Shown: positions 37,597-46,529 of the stretch, piece by piece | Position numbering within the stretch: the first letter of the stretch is position 1 | Layout: each line of letters opens with the position of its first letter | From: Steroidobacteraceae bacterium | GTDB lineage: Bacteria; Pseudomonadota; Gammaproteobacteria; Steroidobacterales; Steroidobacteraceae | Assembly (NCBI GenBank): GCA_019634895.1 | Contig: JAHCAM010000006.1 | Span: 55,914 to 119,913 of the forward strand | Direction: 5' to 3' | Length of the DNA stretch: 64,000 nt | Program-made: the position numbers and the translations under genes | Notes under the pieces: model-generated | What the model was told of the DNA's origin: nothing | The model's input: the letters and a program-made list of their open reading frames with translations, nothing else | Database searches by the model: none

Positions 37597-37893
37597 TCAG
37601 GCGCGCCGGCGCAGCGGCCGCGTCAGGATGCGCACGGCCGTGAACAGCAGGTAGGGCCCCAGCACCAGCAGCCAGGCGGACAGCGTCGCGGTGAAGAACG
37701 GGACGTACAGCGAAGCCAGGAACGACAGCAGGCCGGCCTCGTAGGGACCGAGCGTCAGCACGCCGGCCAGGTAGATCAGGAACGGCATGACCAGCAGCCC
37801 GAAAACGAGCCACAGGGCCAGGAAGCCCAGTTCGCGGCGCCAGAACGCCGGCAGGCGCGGGAACCAGCGGTCGAAGGGATTGCGCAACGGCAT
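37597..37893 (-). CDS. Small membrane protein, unknown function
   Basis: A 98-residue protein with membrane segments at about residues 22-43 and 62-87, and an Arg-rich C-terminus (RPLRRRA). The start MPLRNPFDRWFPRL at 37893 was preferred over upstream in-frame starts that lack hydrophobic or conserved character. It is divergent from the Gfo/Idh/MocA gene (58 nt apart) and convergent with the M28 gene. No function is assignable. Confidence 0.65.
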   Translation of the reverse strand: MPLRNPFDRWFPRLPAFWRRELGFLALWLVFGLLVMPFLIYLAGVLTLGPYEAGLLSFLASLYVPFFTATLSAWLLVLGPYLLFTAVRILTRPLRRRA

Positions 37894-37951
37894 CTGGTCA
37901 GTCTGACCCGGATGGCCGCGGCGCGGCAAGCCGCCGCTATACTTCGCACAA

Positions 37952-38896
37952 ATGTCCCCCTTGCGCTGCGCCGTCATCGGCGCCGGCTACCTCGGCCGAT
38001 TCCACGCCCAGAAATACGCGGGCCTCGCGGGTTGCACACTCGCCGGGATCGCGGACCCGTCGCCCGAGGCGCGCGCGAAAATTGCCGCCGAGCTCGGCGT
38101 GCCGGTGCACGGCGACCACCGCGAGCTGCTCGGGCGGGTGGATGCGGTGAGCGTCGCGACGCCGACTGCGCTGCACCACCCGATCGCGCGCGACTTCCTG
38201 CTGGCCGGCGCCCACGTGCTGGTGGAAAAGCCGATCACCACGACGGCCCCCGAAGCGCGCGAACTCATCGCGCTTGCGGCAGCGAAGCAGCGCGTGCTGC
38301 AGGTCGGGCACCTCGAACGGTTCAATCCCGTGATCGTCGCGGTCGCCGGCGAGCTCGCCAGGCCCCGCTTCATCGAGTCGAACCGGCTCGCGCCCTTCAA
38401 GGCGCGAGGCACCGACGTCAGCGTGGTGCTCGATCTCATGATCCACGACATCGACCTGATCGAGCACATCGTCCGCTCGCCGATCGCCTCGATCGACGCC
38501 ATCGGTGCGCCGGTGTTCACCGACGAGATCGACATCGCCAACGCCCGCATCCGCTTCGAGAACGGCTGCGTCGCCGACGTCACGGCGAGCCGCATCAGCA
38601 TGAAGCCGGAACGGAAACTGCGCGTGTTCCAGGCCGACACCTACCTGTCCATCGACCTGCAGCAGAAGCTGCTGACCCGGGTCCGCCGCCCGGCCGTGAT
38701 CGCGCAGGGCGGGATGCCCGCAGTCGCGGTCGAGGAGCGCAGCTTCGAGCAGGGGGATGCGCTGCTGGCCGAGATCGAGGCGTTCGTGGCGGCCATCCGC
38801 GGCGGGACCCGGCCGGTGGTCTCCGGCGAAGACGGGCTGCGCGCGCTCGAGACAGCGACCCGCATCGCGGAGCTGGTCGGGCGGCCGGTATACTGA
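37952..38896 (+). CDS. Gfo/Idh/MocA family NAD(P)-dependent oxidoreductase
   Basis: A 314-residue two-domain dehydrogenase. The Rossmann motif AVIGAGYLGRFHAQKYA is at residues 6-22. The family Lys sits in HVLVEKPITTT (near residue 95, substrate/proton relay). The second domain includes VLDLMIHDIDLIEHIV. The pattern QVGHLERFNP and the VTASR block resembles members near lipid A genes (GnnA-like, acting on UDP-sugars), but no lpx gene is nearby, so the substrate is open. It lies 30 nt upstream of the GltD-like gene on the same strand. Confidence 0.88.
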   Translation: MSPLRCAVIGAGYLGRFHAQKYAGLAGCTLAGIADPSPEARAKIAAELGVPVHGDHRELLGRVDAVSVATPTALHHPIARDFLLAGAHVLVEKPITTTAPEARELIALAAAKQRVLQVGHLERFNPVIVAVAGELARPRFIESNRLAPFKARGTDVSVVLDLMIHDIDLIEHIVRSPIASIDAIGAPVFTDEIDIANARIRFENGCVADVTASRISMKPERKLRVFQADTYLSIDLQQKLLTRVRRPAVIAQGGMPAVAVEERSFEQGDALLAEIEAFVAAIRGGTRPVVSGEDGLRALETATRIAELVGRPVY

Positions 38897-38926
38897 CCGG
38901 CCGCCATTGACGGGACCGAACCGGGC

Positions 38927-39652
38927 ATGAAGCCGACCGATACGAGCGACCCCGACTACTACCACAAGGTCGTGGACTGCCAATGGGCCTGCCCGGCCCA
39001 TACCGACGTTCCCGAGTACATCCGCCTGATCGCACAGGGGCGGTACTCGGACGCCTACATCGTGAACCGCGAGTCGAACGTGTTCCCGGGCATCCTCGGA
39101 CGCGTCTGCGACCGGCCCTGCGAGCCCGCCTGCCGGCGCGGCCGGGTGGAGGAGAAACCGGTCGCCATCTGCCGCCTGAAGCGCGTGGCCGCCGACCTGC
39201 GCGACGACATCGTGCCGCGGCTGCCGAAGGCGCCGGCGCAGAAGAACGGCAGGCGTGTCGCCTGCATCGGCGCCGGCCCGGCGTCGCTCACGGTCGCGAA
39301 CGACCTGCTGCCGATCGGCTACGAGGTCGTGGTTTTCGAGCAGTACGCGGTCCCCGGCGGCCTGATGCGCACCAACATCCCGGCGTTCCGGCTGCCGCAG
39401 GCAGTGCTCGACGAGGAAATCGGCACGATCGCCGGCATGGGCGCCGAGATCCTGCTCGGCACCCCGGTGAAGAGCATGCGCCAGCTGCTCGAGGGCGGCG
39501 GCTTCGACGCGGTGTTCGTCGGCACCGGAGCGCCGCGCGGCAAGGAACTGTCGCTGCCGGGCCGCCACGACACCGACCGCATCCACATCGGCATCGCCTG
39601 GCTCGAATCGGTCGCCTTCGGGCACGTGGAGTCGATCGGCAGCGGGTGCTGA
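38927..39652 (+). CDS. GltD-like NADPH:ferredoxin oxidoreductase, N-terminal fragment (frameshifted)
   Basis: A 241-residue fragment of a glutamate-synthase-small-subunit-like flavoprotein. It carries the N-terminal iron-sulfur cysteines (CQWACPAHTDVPEYI, CDRPCEPACRRG, C in AICRLKR) and the FAD Rossmann motif ACIGAGPASLTVANDLL. The GGLMRTNIPAFRLP block is typical. The frame ends abruptly at HVESIGSGC-stop, while the matching continuation RVLIIGVGNTAMDCC begins in the -1 frame within the same codons (39640-39652). Restoring one base between 39640 and 39644 joins the two frames. This is either a real inactivating deletion or a sequence error, as no slippery heptamer is present. Expected to reduce the acceptor of KorAB or feed it electrons from NADPH. 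Confidence 0.85.
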   Translation: MKPTDTSDPDYYHKVVDCQWACPAHTDVPEYIRLIAQGRYSDAYIVNRESNVFPGILGRVCDRPCEPACRRGRVEEKPVAICRLKRVAADLRDDIVPRLPKAPAQKNGRRVACIGAGPASLTVANDLLPIGYEVVVFEQYAVPGGLMRTNIPAFRLPQAVLDEEIGTIAGMGAEILLGTPVKSMRQLLEGGGFDAVFVGTGAPRGKELSLPGRHDTDRIHIGIAWLESVAFGHVESIGSGC

Positions 39653-40737
39653 TCATCGGCGTCGGCAACACCGCGATGGATTGCTGCCGCACCTCGCTGC
39701 GCCTGGGCGCGAAGAGCGTCAAGGTGATGGCGCGCAAGCCGCGCGGCTTCTTCAAGGCCTCCGAATGGGAGCTCGAGGACGCGGAGGAGGAGAACGTCGA
39801 GATCGTCGTCAACCATGCGCCGAAGGCCTTCGTCGTCGAGGGCGGCAGGCTCAAGGGCATGACCTTCGAGCAGCTCGAGTACGACATGGAGGGCGGCGAG
39901 ATCCGGGGCCAGCGCGTGCTCGGGGAAGTCTTCGTGCCCTGCGACGACGTGATCCTCGCGATCGGCCAGGAAAACGCATTTCCCTGGGTCGAGCGCGACC
40001 TGGGCATCGAGTTCGACCGGTGGGACGTGCCGAAGGTGGACCCGGTCACGTTCGAGTCCACGCGCCCGGGCGTGTTCTTCGGCGGCGACGCGGCGTTCGG
40101 GCCGAAGAACATCATCTGGGCGGTCGAGCACGGCCACCAGGCCGCGATCTCGATCCACAAGCATTGCTGCGGCGAGCCGTTGACCGCGCGCCTGCCCCGC
40201 GGCGTCAACCTGCAGAGCCGCAAGGTCGGCATGAACGAGTGGTCGTACAAGAACGACTACGACGCCGCGGCGCGGCGGCTGGTGCCGCACGTGAGCCTGA
40301 AGGAGCGCTTCCGCAAGCTCAACATCGAGGTCGAGCTCGGCTTCGACGCGGACCGCGCGGCCGAGGAGGTCGGGCGCTGCCTGAACTGCGACATCCAGAC
40401 CGTGTTCCATGCCAGCCTCTGCATCGAGTGCGATGCCTGCATCGACATCTGCCCGACCGACTGCCTCACGATCACCGCGAACGGCGAGGAGGCGGACGTG
40501 GTCGCGCGGCTGAAGGCGCCGCGGCGCAATCCCGACCAGCCGCTGTTCGTGTCGGAGCCGCTGAAGCAGACCGCGCGCATCATGGTCAAGGACGAGGACC
40601 TGTGCGTGCATTGCGGCCTGTGCGCGGAGCGCTGCCCGACCGACGCCTGGGACATGCAGAAGTCCTGGATCGAGATTCCCCACGCCGAAGACGAGGCCCC
40701 ATGCCCGAGCGTCACCAGAACGCTGCGCCGCGCCTGA
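39646..40737 (+). CDS. GltD-like NADPH:ferredoxin oxidoreductase with 2x[4Fe-4S], C-terminal fragment (frameshifted)
   Basis: The continuation of the preceding gene after the frameshift, 363 residues if started at the GTG at 39646, though a native start here is unlikely. The NADPH-binding Rossmann motif VLIIGVGNTAMDCCRTSLRL opens it. GVFFGGDAAFGPKNIIWAVEHG is the second FAD contact. Two ferredoxin clusters follow (CIECDACIDICPTDC and CVHCGLCAERCPTDAW). Together with the first fragment, a protein of about 604 residues would result. It overlaps the korA start by 37 nt, so it is part of the same operon. Confidence 0.85.
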   Translation: MLIIGVGNTAMDCCRTSLRLGAKSVKVMARKPRGFFKASEWELEDAEEENVEIVVNHAPKAFVVEGGRLKGMTFEQLEYDMEGGEIRGQRVLGEVFVPCDDVILAIGQENAFPWVERDLGIEFDRWDVPKVDPVTFESTRPGVFFGGDAAFGPKNIIWAVEHGHQAAISIHKHCCGEPLTARLPRGVNLQSRKVGMNEWSYKNDYDAAARRLVPHVSLKERFRKLNIEVELGFDADRAAEEVGRCLNCDIQTVFHASLCIECDACIDICPTDCLTITANGEEADVVARLKAPRRNPDQPLFVSEPLKQTARIMVKDEDLCVHCGLCAERCPTDAWDMQKSWIEIPHAEDEAPCPSVTRTLRRA

Positions 40738-42524
40738 ACGACTTCACCGTCAAGTTCGCGAACGTCAACGGCTCGGGATCCGCGAGCGCCAATGCGCTGG
40801 TCATGAAGGCGATCTTCCGCATGGGCGTGCCCGTGGTCGGCAAGAACTTCTTCCCGTCGAACATCCAGGGCCTGCCGACCTGGTACGAGATCCGGGTCAC
40901 GCGCGAGGGCTGGCGGGCGCGCGCCGGGCACGTGGACGTCATGGTCGCCATGAACGCCGAGACCTACGCGCGCGACGTGCGCGAGGTGGCTCCGGGCGGC
41001 TGCCTGCTCTACGACTCGACCTGGCCGCGCAGCAGCCTGCTGGCGCGCGAGGACATCCGCACCTTCGGCGTGCCGTTTGCCGAGCTGTGCAACCAGCATT
41101 TCGAGGGTGCCCGGGCCCGCACGCTGATGAAGAACATCATGTACGCGGGCACGCTGGCGGCGCTGATCGACCTCGACCTCGAGGTCATCCGCGGGCTGCT
41201 GGCCGAGACCTTCGCGAAGAAGCCGGCGCTCGTCGACTCGAACATGAAGGCGATCGAGATCGGCTACCGCCATGCGAAGGAGCACTTCGACTGCCCGCTG
41301 CCGACGCGCATCGAGCGCATGGATGCGACCCGCGGCCACGTCATCATCGACGGCAACACGGCCGCCGCGCTCGGCTGCGTCTACGCCGGGGCGACGGTCG
41401 GCGCCTGGTACCCGATCACGCCGTCCACCTCGCTGATGGACGCATTCCGCTCGTTCTGCGCGCGCCACCGCACCGACCCGCAGACCGGCCGGCGCGACTA
41501 CGTGGTGGTGCAGGCCGAGGACGAGCTGGCCGCGATCGGCGTCGTGATCGGCGCCATGTGGAACGGCGCCCGCGCCTTCACGCCGACCTCCGGCCCCGGC
41601 ATCTCGCTGATGCAGGAGTTCATCGGCCTCGCGTACTACTCCGAGGTGCCCGCCGTCATCTTCGACGTGCAGCGGGTCGGGCCCTCGACCGGCATGCCCA
41701 CGCGCACGCAGCAGTGCGACCTGCTCTCCTGCGCCTACGCGAGCCACGGCGACACGCGCCACGTGCTGCTGTTCCCCGACTCCCCGGAGGAGTGCTTCAC
41801 GATGGCGGTGCAGGCCTTCGACCTGGCCGAGCGGCTGCAGACGCCGGTGTTCGTGCTGCTAGACCTCGACATCGGCATGAACGACTGGATGGTGCCGGAC
41901 TTCCGCTGGGACGATGGCTACCGGCCGGACCGCGGCAAGGTCCTGTCCCGCGAGCAGGTCGAGGCGCTGCCGAAGTTCCAGCGCTACATGGACCCGGACG
42001 GCGACGGCATCCCGTACCGGACGCTGCCCGGCGTCAGCCCGAAGGCGTCCTACTTCACCCGCGGCTCGGGCCACAACAAGTACGGCACCTATACCGAGGA
42101 CTCGGCCGAGTACCAGGAGGTGCTCGACCGCCTCGCGCGCAAGTTCGAGACCGCGAAGAAGCTGGTGCCGCCGGCCGTCGCGGACGGCCGCGGCTCGGCC
42201 GTCGCAATCGTCAGCATCGGCTCCTGCGACGGGCCGGTGCGCGAGGCGCTCGCGCAGCTGCGCCGCTCCGGCCTCGCCATCGACTACCTGCGGGTGCGCG
42301 GCTTCCCGTTCGGTGCCGAGGTCGAGGAGTTCCTGGCGTCGCACCCGACGGTGTTCGTGGTGGAGCAGAACCGCGACGCGCAGCTGCGCGCGCTGCTGAC
42401 GCTCGAGACCGGCGCCGACAAGCAGAAGCTGCGCTCGATCCTGCACTACGACGGCCTGCCGATGGCCGCCGCCTGCATCGTCGAGGGCGTCAACCGCGCG
42501 CTCGACCGGGGAGTCGCCGCATGA
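40701..42524 (+). CDS. korA: 2-oxoacid:ferredoxin oxidoreductase, fused gamma-alpha subunit
   Basis: A 607-residue subunit. The N-terminal gamma domain (about 1-200) shows NGSGSASANALVMKAIFRMG and VGKNFFPSNIQGLPTWYEIR. The alpha domain (from about 215) has GNTAAALGCVYAGATVGAWY, PITPSTSLMDAFRS, a conserved QAEDELAAIGVVIGA and TSGPGISLMQEF. The C-terminal transketolase-like domain has VEQNRDAQLRALL. With KorB it oxidatively decarboxylates a 2-oxoacid (2-oxoglutarate most likely) to the acyl-CoA, with ferredoxin as acceptor. The exact substrate cannot be read from the sequence. The ATG is at 40701; its stop overlaps the korB start (ATGA). Confidence 0.9.
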   Translation: MPERHQNAAPRLNDFTVKFANVNGSGSASANALVMKAIFRMGVPVVGKNFFPSNIQGLPTWYEIRVTREGWRARAGHVDVMVAMNAETYARDVREVAPGGCLLYDSTWPRSSLLAREDIRTFGVPFAELCNQHFEGARARTLMKNIMYAGTLAALIDLDLEVIRGLLAETFAKKPALVDSNMKAIEIGYRHAKEHFDCPLPTRIERMDATRGHVIIDGNTAAALGCVYAGATVGAWYPITPSTSLMDAFRSFCARHRTDPQTGRRDYVVVQAEDELAAIGVVIGAMWNGARAFTPTSGPGISLMQEFIGLAYYSEVPAVIFDVQRVGPSTGMPTRTQQCDLLSCAYASHGDTRHVLLFPDSPEECFTMAVQAFDLAERLQTPVFVLLDLDIGMNDWMVPDFRWDDGYRPDRGKVLSREQVEALPKFQRYMDPDGDGIPYRTLPGVSPKASYFTRGSGHNKYGTYTEDSAEYQEVLDRLARKFETAKKLVPPAVADGRGSAVAIVSIGSCDGPVREALAQLRRSGLAIDYLRVRGFPFGAEVEEFLASHPTVFVVEQNRDAQLRALLTLETGADKQKLRSILHYDGLPMAAACIVEGVNRALDRGVAA

Positions 42525-43576
42525 GCTACATCGCCAAGCCGAAGGTCGCCAACCCGGGACTGCCGCGCAACGAACTCGGGCTCAATCGGCGCGACTACGA
42601 GGGCGGCATGTCGACGCTGTGCGCCGGCTGCGGCCACGACTCGGTGACCGCCGCGATCGTGCAGGCCTGCTTCGAACTCGCCCTGCCGCCGCAGAGCGTC
42701 GTGAAGCTCTCGGGGATCGGCTGCTCGTCCAAGACCACGGCGTACTTCGTCGCCGGCGGCCACGGCTTCAACTCGGTGCACGGCCGCATGCCCTCGGTCG
42801 CGACCGGCGCCAATGCCGCCAACCGCCACCTGCGCTACATCGGAGTCTCGGGCGACGGCGACTCGCTGTCCATCGGCGTCGGCCAGCTCGCGCACGCGAT
42901 CCGGCGCAACCTCGACATCGTGTACATCCTCGAGAACAACGGCGTGTACGGCCTGACCAAGGGGCAGTTCTCCGCATCGGCCGACGTCGGCTCGAAGTCC
43001 AAGAAGGGCGTGGCCAACGAGGACCAGCCGATCGACCCGGTGCTGCTGGCGCTCGCGCTCGGCGCCTCGTTCGTGGCGCGCAGCTTCTCGGGCGACAAGG
43101 AGCAGCTGGTGCCGCTGATCAAGGCGGGGCTCGCGCACCGGGGCTTTGCGATGATCGACGTGCTGTCGCCGTGCGTTACCTTCAACGACCACGAGGGGTC
43201 CACCAAGAGCTACGCCTACGTGCGCGAGCACTCGGAGGCGCCGGTCGCGGCCGACTACATCGCGCCGCGGCAGGAGATCCGCGTGCAGTACCGCCCGGGC
43301 GAGACGGTGCAGGTGCCGATGCACGACGGCAGCCAGGTGGTGCTGCGCAAGCTCGACCCTGGCTACGAGCCGACCGACCGCGCGCGCGCGGCCGCGTACG
43401 TGCAGGAGCGCGCGCTGCGCAACGAGTACGTGACCGGACTGATCTTCGTGGACGAGACGCGCGGAGACTTCCACGACCGCCAGTCCACTTCGGAACAGGC
43501 GCTGAACGCGGTGTCCTACGAGCGGCTGTGCCCGGGCGAGGGGCGGCTGGCGAAGATCCTGCAGGCCTTCCGCTGA
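42521..43576 (+). CDS. korB: 2-oxoacid:ferredoxin oxidoreductase, beta subunit
   Basis: A 351-residue thiamine-diphosphate subunit. STLCAGCGHDSV (about 31-42) and GIGCSSKTTAYF carry cluster-ligand cysteines. The TPP motif is GDGDSLSIGVGQLAHAIRRN ending in NNGVYGLTKGQFS. LSPCVTFNDH gives a further cysteine. The pattern fits the KorB type better than pyruvate (PorB) enzymes. The C-terminal extension (about 250-350) is longer than in minimal archaeal forms. Translationally coupled to korA. Confidence 0.92.
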   Translation: MSYIAKPKVANPGLPRNELGLNRRDYEGGMSTLCAGCGHDSVTAAIVQACFELALPPQSVVKLSGIGCSSKTTAYFVAGGHGFNSVHGRMPSVATGANAANRHLRYIGVSGDGDSLSIGVGQLAHAIRRNLDIVYILENNGVYGLTKGQFSASADVGSKSKKGVANEDQPIDPVLLALALGASFVARSFSGDKEQLVPLIKAGLAHRGFAMIDVLSPCVTFNDHEGSTKSYAYVREHSEAPVAADYIAPRQEIRVQYRPGETVQVPMHDGSQVVLRKLDPGYEPTDRARAAAYVQERALRNEYVTGLIFVDETRGDFHDRQSTSEQALNAVSYERLCPGEGRLAKILQAFR

Positions 43577-43607
43577 CGCCGGACCTGCCGGCGGCGGGGC
43601 GGCGGCG

Positions 43608-43961
43608 CTACACGCCGCCGGTGCCGTAGGCGGAGGTTTCGCGCGTCTTCTCGAAATCCTGGCGCTGGTCGTCCATCTGGCGCATGGCCTGCTCGGTGTA
43701 GCAGCGCTCCTTGGCGATGCGCTCGCCGGTCGCAATCTCCTTGCGGCAGTAGAGTTTCGCGCCGTTCGGGGCGATCCGCAGGGTCATGCCGGGATACGGG
43801 TTCCCGGAGGCCGCGGCGCCCGCCGCGGCGGCGTCCGGATCGGCCGGCGGCGCGGCTGCCTGGGCCTCCGGCTTCTGCGGCGCGCTCATGCAGGCGCCCA
43901 GCACGATGGCGACCAGCAGGGCGGGCACGAGGCCGAGGGCGTGGGATCCGGCGCGCATCAT
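43608..43961 (-). CDS. Small lipoprotein of unknown function
   Basis: A 117-residue protein. The signal LVPALLVAIVLGACMS gives a lipobox LGAC (cysteine near residue 24). An Ala/Pro-rich linker precedes MTLRIAPNGAKLYCRKEIATG, with a cysteine pair (LYCRKE, ERCYTE). The rest is helical and charged. I recognise no family. It is 56 nt downstream of the lipid-kinase-like gene on the same strand. Confidence 0.68.
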   Translation of the reverse strand: MMRAGSHALGLVPALLVAIVLGACMSAPQKPEAQAAAPPADPDAAAAGAAASGNPYPGMTLRIAPNGAKLYCRKEIATGERIAKERCYTEQAMRQMDDQRQDFEKTRETSAYGTGGV

Positions 43962-44017
43962 CAGGTCTCCGTCCGGCAGGCCAACGCCCGACAGGCTGCT
44001 CCGGCCGGCCGCTGGCG

Positions 44018-44974
44018 TCAATTGCCGCGGGCAGGGCGGCAGTCGAGCGCGGTGAGGCCGCCGGGCACGATCGCGACTTCGAGGGGCGTGCGGCCGATGA
44101 GCTGCCCGTCCGCCTCGACCTCGCAGGCCGGCGCCGACGTGATCCGCGCCCGGTCGCAGCGCAGCCGGTGGAAGGCCGGATCCGCCGCCGCCCTGCCGCT
44201 CCACAGGCCCGGCGCCAGCGCGAGCGCACGCACCAGCGGCAGATCCGCGACCGTCACCAGCTCGAGGAGGCCGTCGTCCGGCCTTGCGCCCGGCGCGAGC
44301 CGCATGCCGCCGCCGCAATCGGGTCCGATCGCCGCAATGACGGTCAGCAAATGCGCATCGCGGCATTGGCCCGCGGCGGTGACCGTGAAGCCAGGCGCAC
44401 GAAAGCGCGCCAGCGCGCGCACCAGCGCGACCGCGTAGGCGATCGTGCGCGGCCCGCGGGCCGAAGTCGCGCGAACGACCGCGGCGTCCAGCCCGGCGCC
44501 GGCCGCGTTGTGGAAGGCGGCGGTGCGCGGCCCGCTGCCGTCCGCGGCCACGCAGGTCGCGAGTCCCAGGTCCAGCGGCCGCGTCGCGCCCGCCGCCATG
44601 GCGCCGGCCAGGCGCGCGGGATCGCGCGGCATGCCGTGGGTCCGCGCCCAGTCGTTGCCGCTGCCCTGCGGCGCCGCGGCCACGGTGACGTCCGCGGATG
44701 GCACGCGGTCCTGGGCGCGCAGGCCATTCACGAGTTCGTGCAGCGTGCCGTCGCCGCCGACCGCGAGCAGCCGCCGCGCGCCGGCCTCGACCGCGTCGCG
44801 AGCGAGCACGGCGGCATGGCCGGGCGACGCCGTCTCGACGGCGCGGAAGCGCAGGCCGCGCCGGCCGAGTTCGCGCGCGAGCAGGGGCCAGCGCCGTGCC
44901 GCGGTTCCGCCGCCCGAGGCGGGATTGACGACGACGAACCAGCCCTGATCGCCCACCCGGACATGATGGGCCAT
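44018..44974 (-). CDS. Diacylglycerol kinase family lipid kinase (DagK/YegS-like)
   Basis: A 318-residue protein. The catalytic-domain signatures are FVVVNPASGGGTAARRW (residues 13-29) and LLAVGGDGTLHELVNGL (nucleotide loop GGDGT, near residue 73), then APQGSGNDWART. The C-terminal domain has the usual beta-sandwich end (CEVEADGQLIG..PLEVAIVPGGL). It phosphorylates a lipid such as diacylglycerol, but sphingosine-like substrates cannot be excluded. Divergent from the oxygenase gene, with only 11 nt between starts. Confidence 0.9.
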   Translation of the reverse strand: MAHHVRVGDQGWFVVVNPASGGGTAARRWPLLARELGRRGLRFRAVETASPGHAAVLARDAVEAGARRLLAVGGDGTLHELVNGLRAQDRVPSADVTVAAAPQGSGNDWARTHGMPRDPARLAGAMAAGATRPLDLGLATCVAADGSGPRTAAFHNAAGAGLDAAVVRATSARGPRTIAYAVALVRALARFRAPGFTVTAAGQCRDAHLLTVIAAIGPDCGGGMRLAPGARPDDGLLELVTVADLPLVRALALAPGLWSGRAAADPAFHRLRCDRARITSAPACEVEADGQLIGRTPLEVAIVPGGLTALDCRPARGN

Positions 44975-44985
44975 AATGCACCCCG

Positions 44986-45924
44986 ATGCCGGACACCATC
45001 GTTCCCGTCAGCTACCGGCTGGCGACGCAGGACTTCGACGCGTTCGTACGCCATTTCGCCGGCAGCTTCGAGCGCTGGGGATTCGCCGTCGTGGCGGACC
45101 ACGAGCTGCCGCAGCCGCTGATCGACGGCTGCCTCGGGCGCTTCAAGGCGTTCTTCGCGCAGCCGGCGGACGCCAAGCTGCGCTACCACGTCCCCGGCAT
45201 CGGCGGCGCGCGCGGCTACACGCCATTCGGCGTCGAGACCGCGAAGGGGGCGACCCACCACGACCTCAAGGAATTCTGGCAGATCGGCCGCGAGCTGCCG
45301 CCGGGCCATCGCTACCGCTCGACCATGCCGGACAACGTCTGGCCGGAGGGCGACGGCGGCTTCAAGCGCGCCGCGCTCGAGCTGTGGGAGTCGTTCGACC
45401 GCATGGGCCGCAAGCTGCTCGAGGCGATCGCCGTGCACCTCGGTCTCGAGCGCCGGTGGTTCGACGACAAGGTCGGCGAGGGCAACAGCGTGCTGCGGGT
45501 GATTCACTACCCGCCGGTGCCGGAGGGCTCGACCGGCGTGCGCGCGGGGGCGCACGAGGACATCAACGTGATCACGCTGCTGCTCGGCGCGGAGGAGGGC
45601 GGACTCGAGCTGCTCGACCGAAGCGGGCGCTGGCTGCCGGTGAACCCGCCCCCGGGAACGCTGGTTTGCAACGTGGGCGACATGCTGCAGCGGCTCACCA
45701 ACCACGCGCTGCCGTCCACGACCCACCGGGTGGTCAACCCCACCGGCGAGCGCGTGCACCGGCCGCGCTACTCGATGCCCTTCTTCCTGCACTTCAACTC
45801 GGACTTCCCGATCGCGACGCTGCCCGGCTGCATCGCGCCCGGGCGCCCGGACCGCTATCCGCAGCCGATCCTCGCCGACGACTACCTGCGCGAGCGCCTG
45901 CGCGAGATCAAGCTGCTCTACTGA
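44986..45924 (+). CDS. 2-oxoglutarate/Fe(II)-dependent oxygenase (isopenicillin N synthase family)
   Basis: A 312-residue oxygenase. The N-terminal DIOX_N-like part spans about 1-120 and the jelly-roll core 160-290. The iron ligands are H and D in GAHEDINVITLL (near residues 187-189) and H in STTHRVVNP (near 246). An Arg in RYSMPFFLHF binds the 2OG carboxylate. Bacterial members hydroxylate small molecules or make ethylene; here the substrate is unknown. The thymidine kinase gene starts 15 nt downstream. Confidence 0.92.
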   Translation: MPDTIVPVSYRLATQDFDAFVRHFAGSFERWGFAVVADHELPQPLIDGCLGRFKAFFAQPADAKLRYHVPGIGGARGYTPFGVETAKGATHHDLKEFWQIGRELPPGHRYRSTMPDNVWPEGDGGFKRAALELWESFDRMGRKLLEAIAVHLGLERRWFDDKVGEGNSVLRVIHYPPVPEGSTGVRAGAHEDINVITLLLGAEEGGLELLDRSGRWLPVNPPPGTLVCNVGDMLQRLTNHALPSTTHRVVNPTGERVHRPRYSMPFFLHFNSDFPIATLPGCIAPGRPDRYPQPILADDYLRERLREIKLLY

Positions 45925-45939
45925 GCACGGCGGCAACCG

Positions 45940-46527
45940 GTGGCGAAACTCTACTTCTACTACTCGACCATGAACGCGGGGAAGTCGACGTCGCTGCTGC
46001 AGTCGAGCCACAACTACCGCGAGCGCGGCATGCACACGCTGGTGTACACGGCGCAGTTCGACCAGCGCGGCGGCGGCCGCGTGCACTCGCGGATCGGCCT
46101 GTCGAGCGAGGCGCGGCACTTCGCGGCGGGCTCCGACCTGTACGAGGAGATCGCCGGCGAGCACTCGCGGCGGGCGGTCAATTGCGTGCTGCTCGACGAG
46201 GCGCAGTTCCTGACCACGCCGCAGGTCGAGCAGCTCGCGGCCGTGGTCGACCGGCTCTCGATCCCGGTGCTCTGCTACGGGCTGCGCACGGATTTCCGCG
46301 GCGAGCTGTTCGAGGGCAGCGCGCGGCTGCTGGCGATCGCGGACGAGCTCGCGGAGCTCAAGACCATCTGCCATTGCGGGCGCAAGGCGACCATGGTGGT
46401 GCGCGTGGGCGCCGACGGTGCGGTCGAGCGCGAGGGCGAGCAGGTCGAGATCGGGGGCAACGAGCGTTACCTGCCGCTGTGCCGCAGGCATTTCTTCGAC
46501 GCGATCGGGCGCGCGCGCCCGTCGTGA
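45940..46527 (+). CDS. tdk: Thymidine kinase
   Basis: A 195-residue type II thymidine kinase for deoxythymidine salvage. The P-loop [18 protein letters not shown] is at residues 9-26, and the lid-adjacent [10 protein letters not shown] at 87-96. The zinc site is CHCGRKA plus LCRRHF (about 145-190). The start is a GTG at 45940. Length is close to E. coli Tdk (205). Confidence 0.95.
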   Translation: MAKLYFYYSTMNAGKSTSLLQSSHNYRERGMHTLVYTAQFDQRGGGRVHSRIGLSSEARHFAAGSDLYEEIAGEHSRRAVNCVLLDEAQFLTTPQVEQLAAVVDRLSIPVLCYGLRTDFRGELFEGSARLLAIADELAELKTICHCGRKATMVVRVGADGAVEREGEQVEIGGNERYLPLCRRHFFDAIGRARPS

Positions 46528-46529
46528 CC

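Noticed and set aside
39636..39652. Programmed -1 ribosomal frameshift between the two GltD-like fragments
   Set aside because: The overlap GGCAGCGGGTG has no X-XXY-YYZ slippery heptamer and no obvious downstream pseudoknot, so a mutation or sequence error is simpler.
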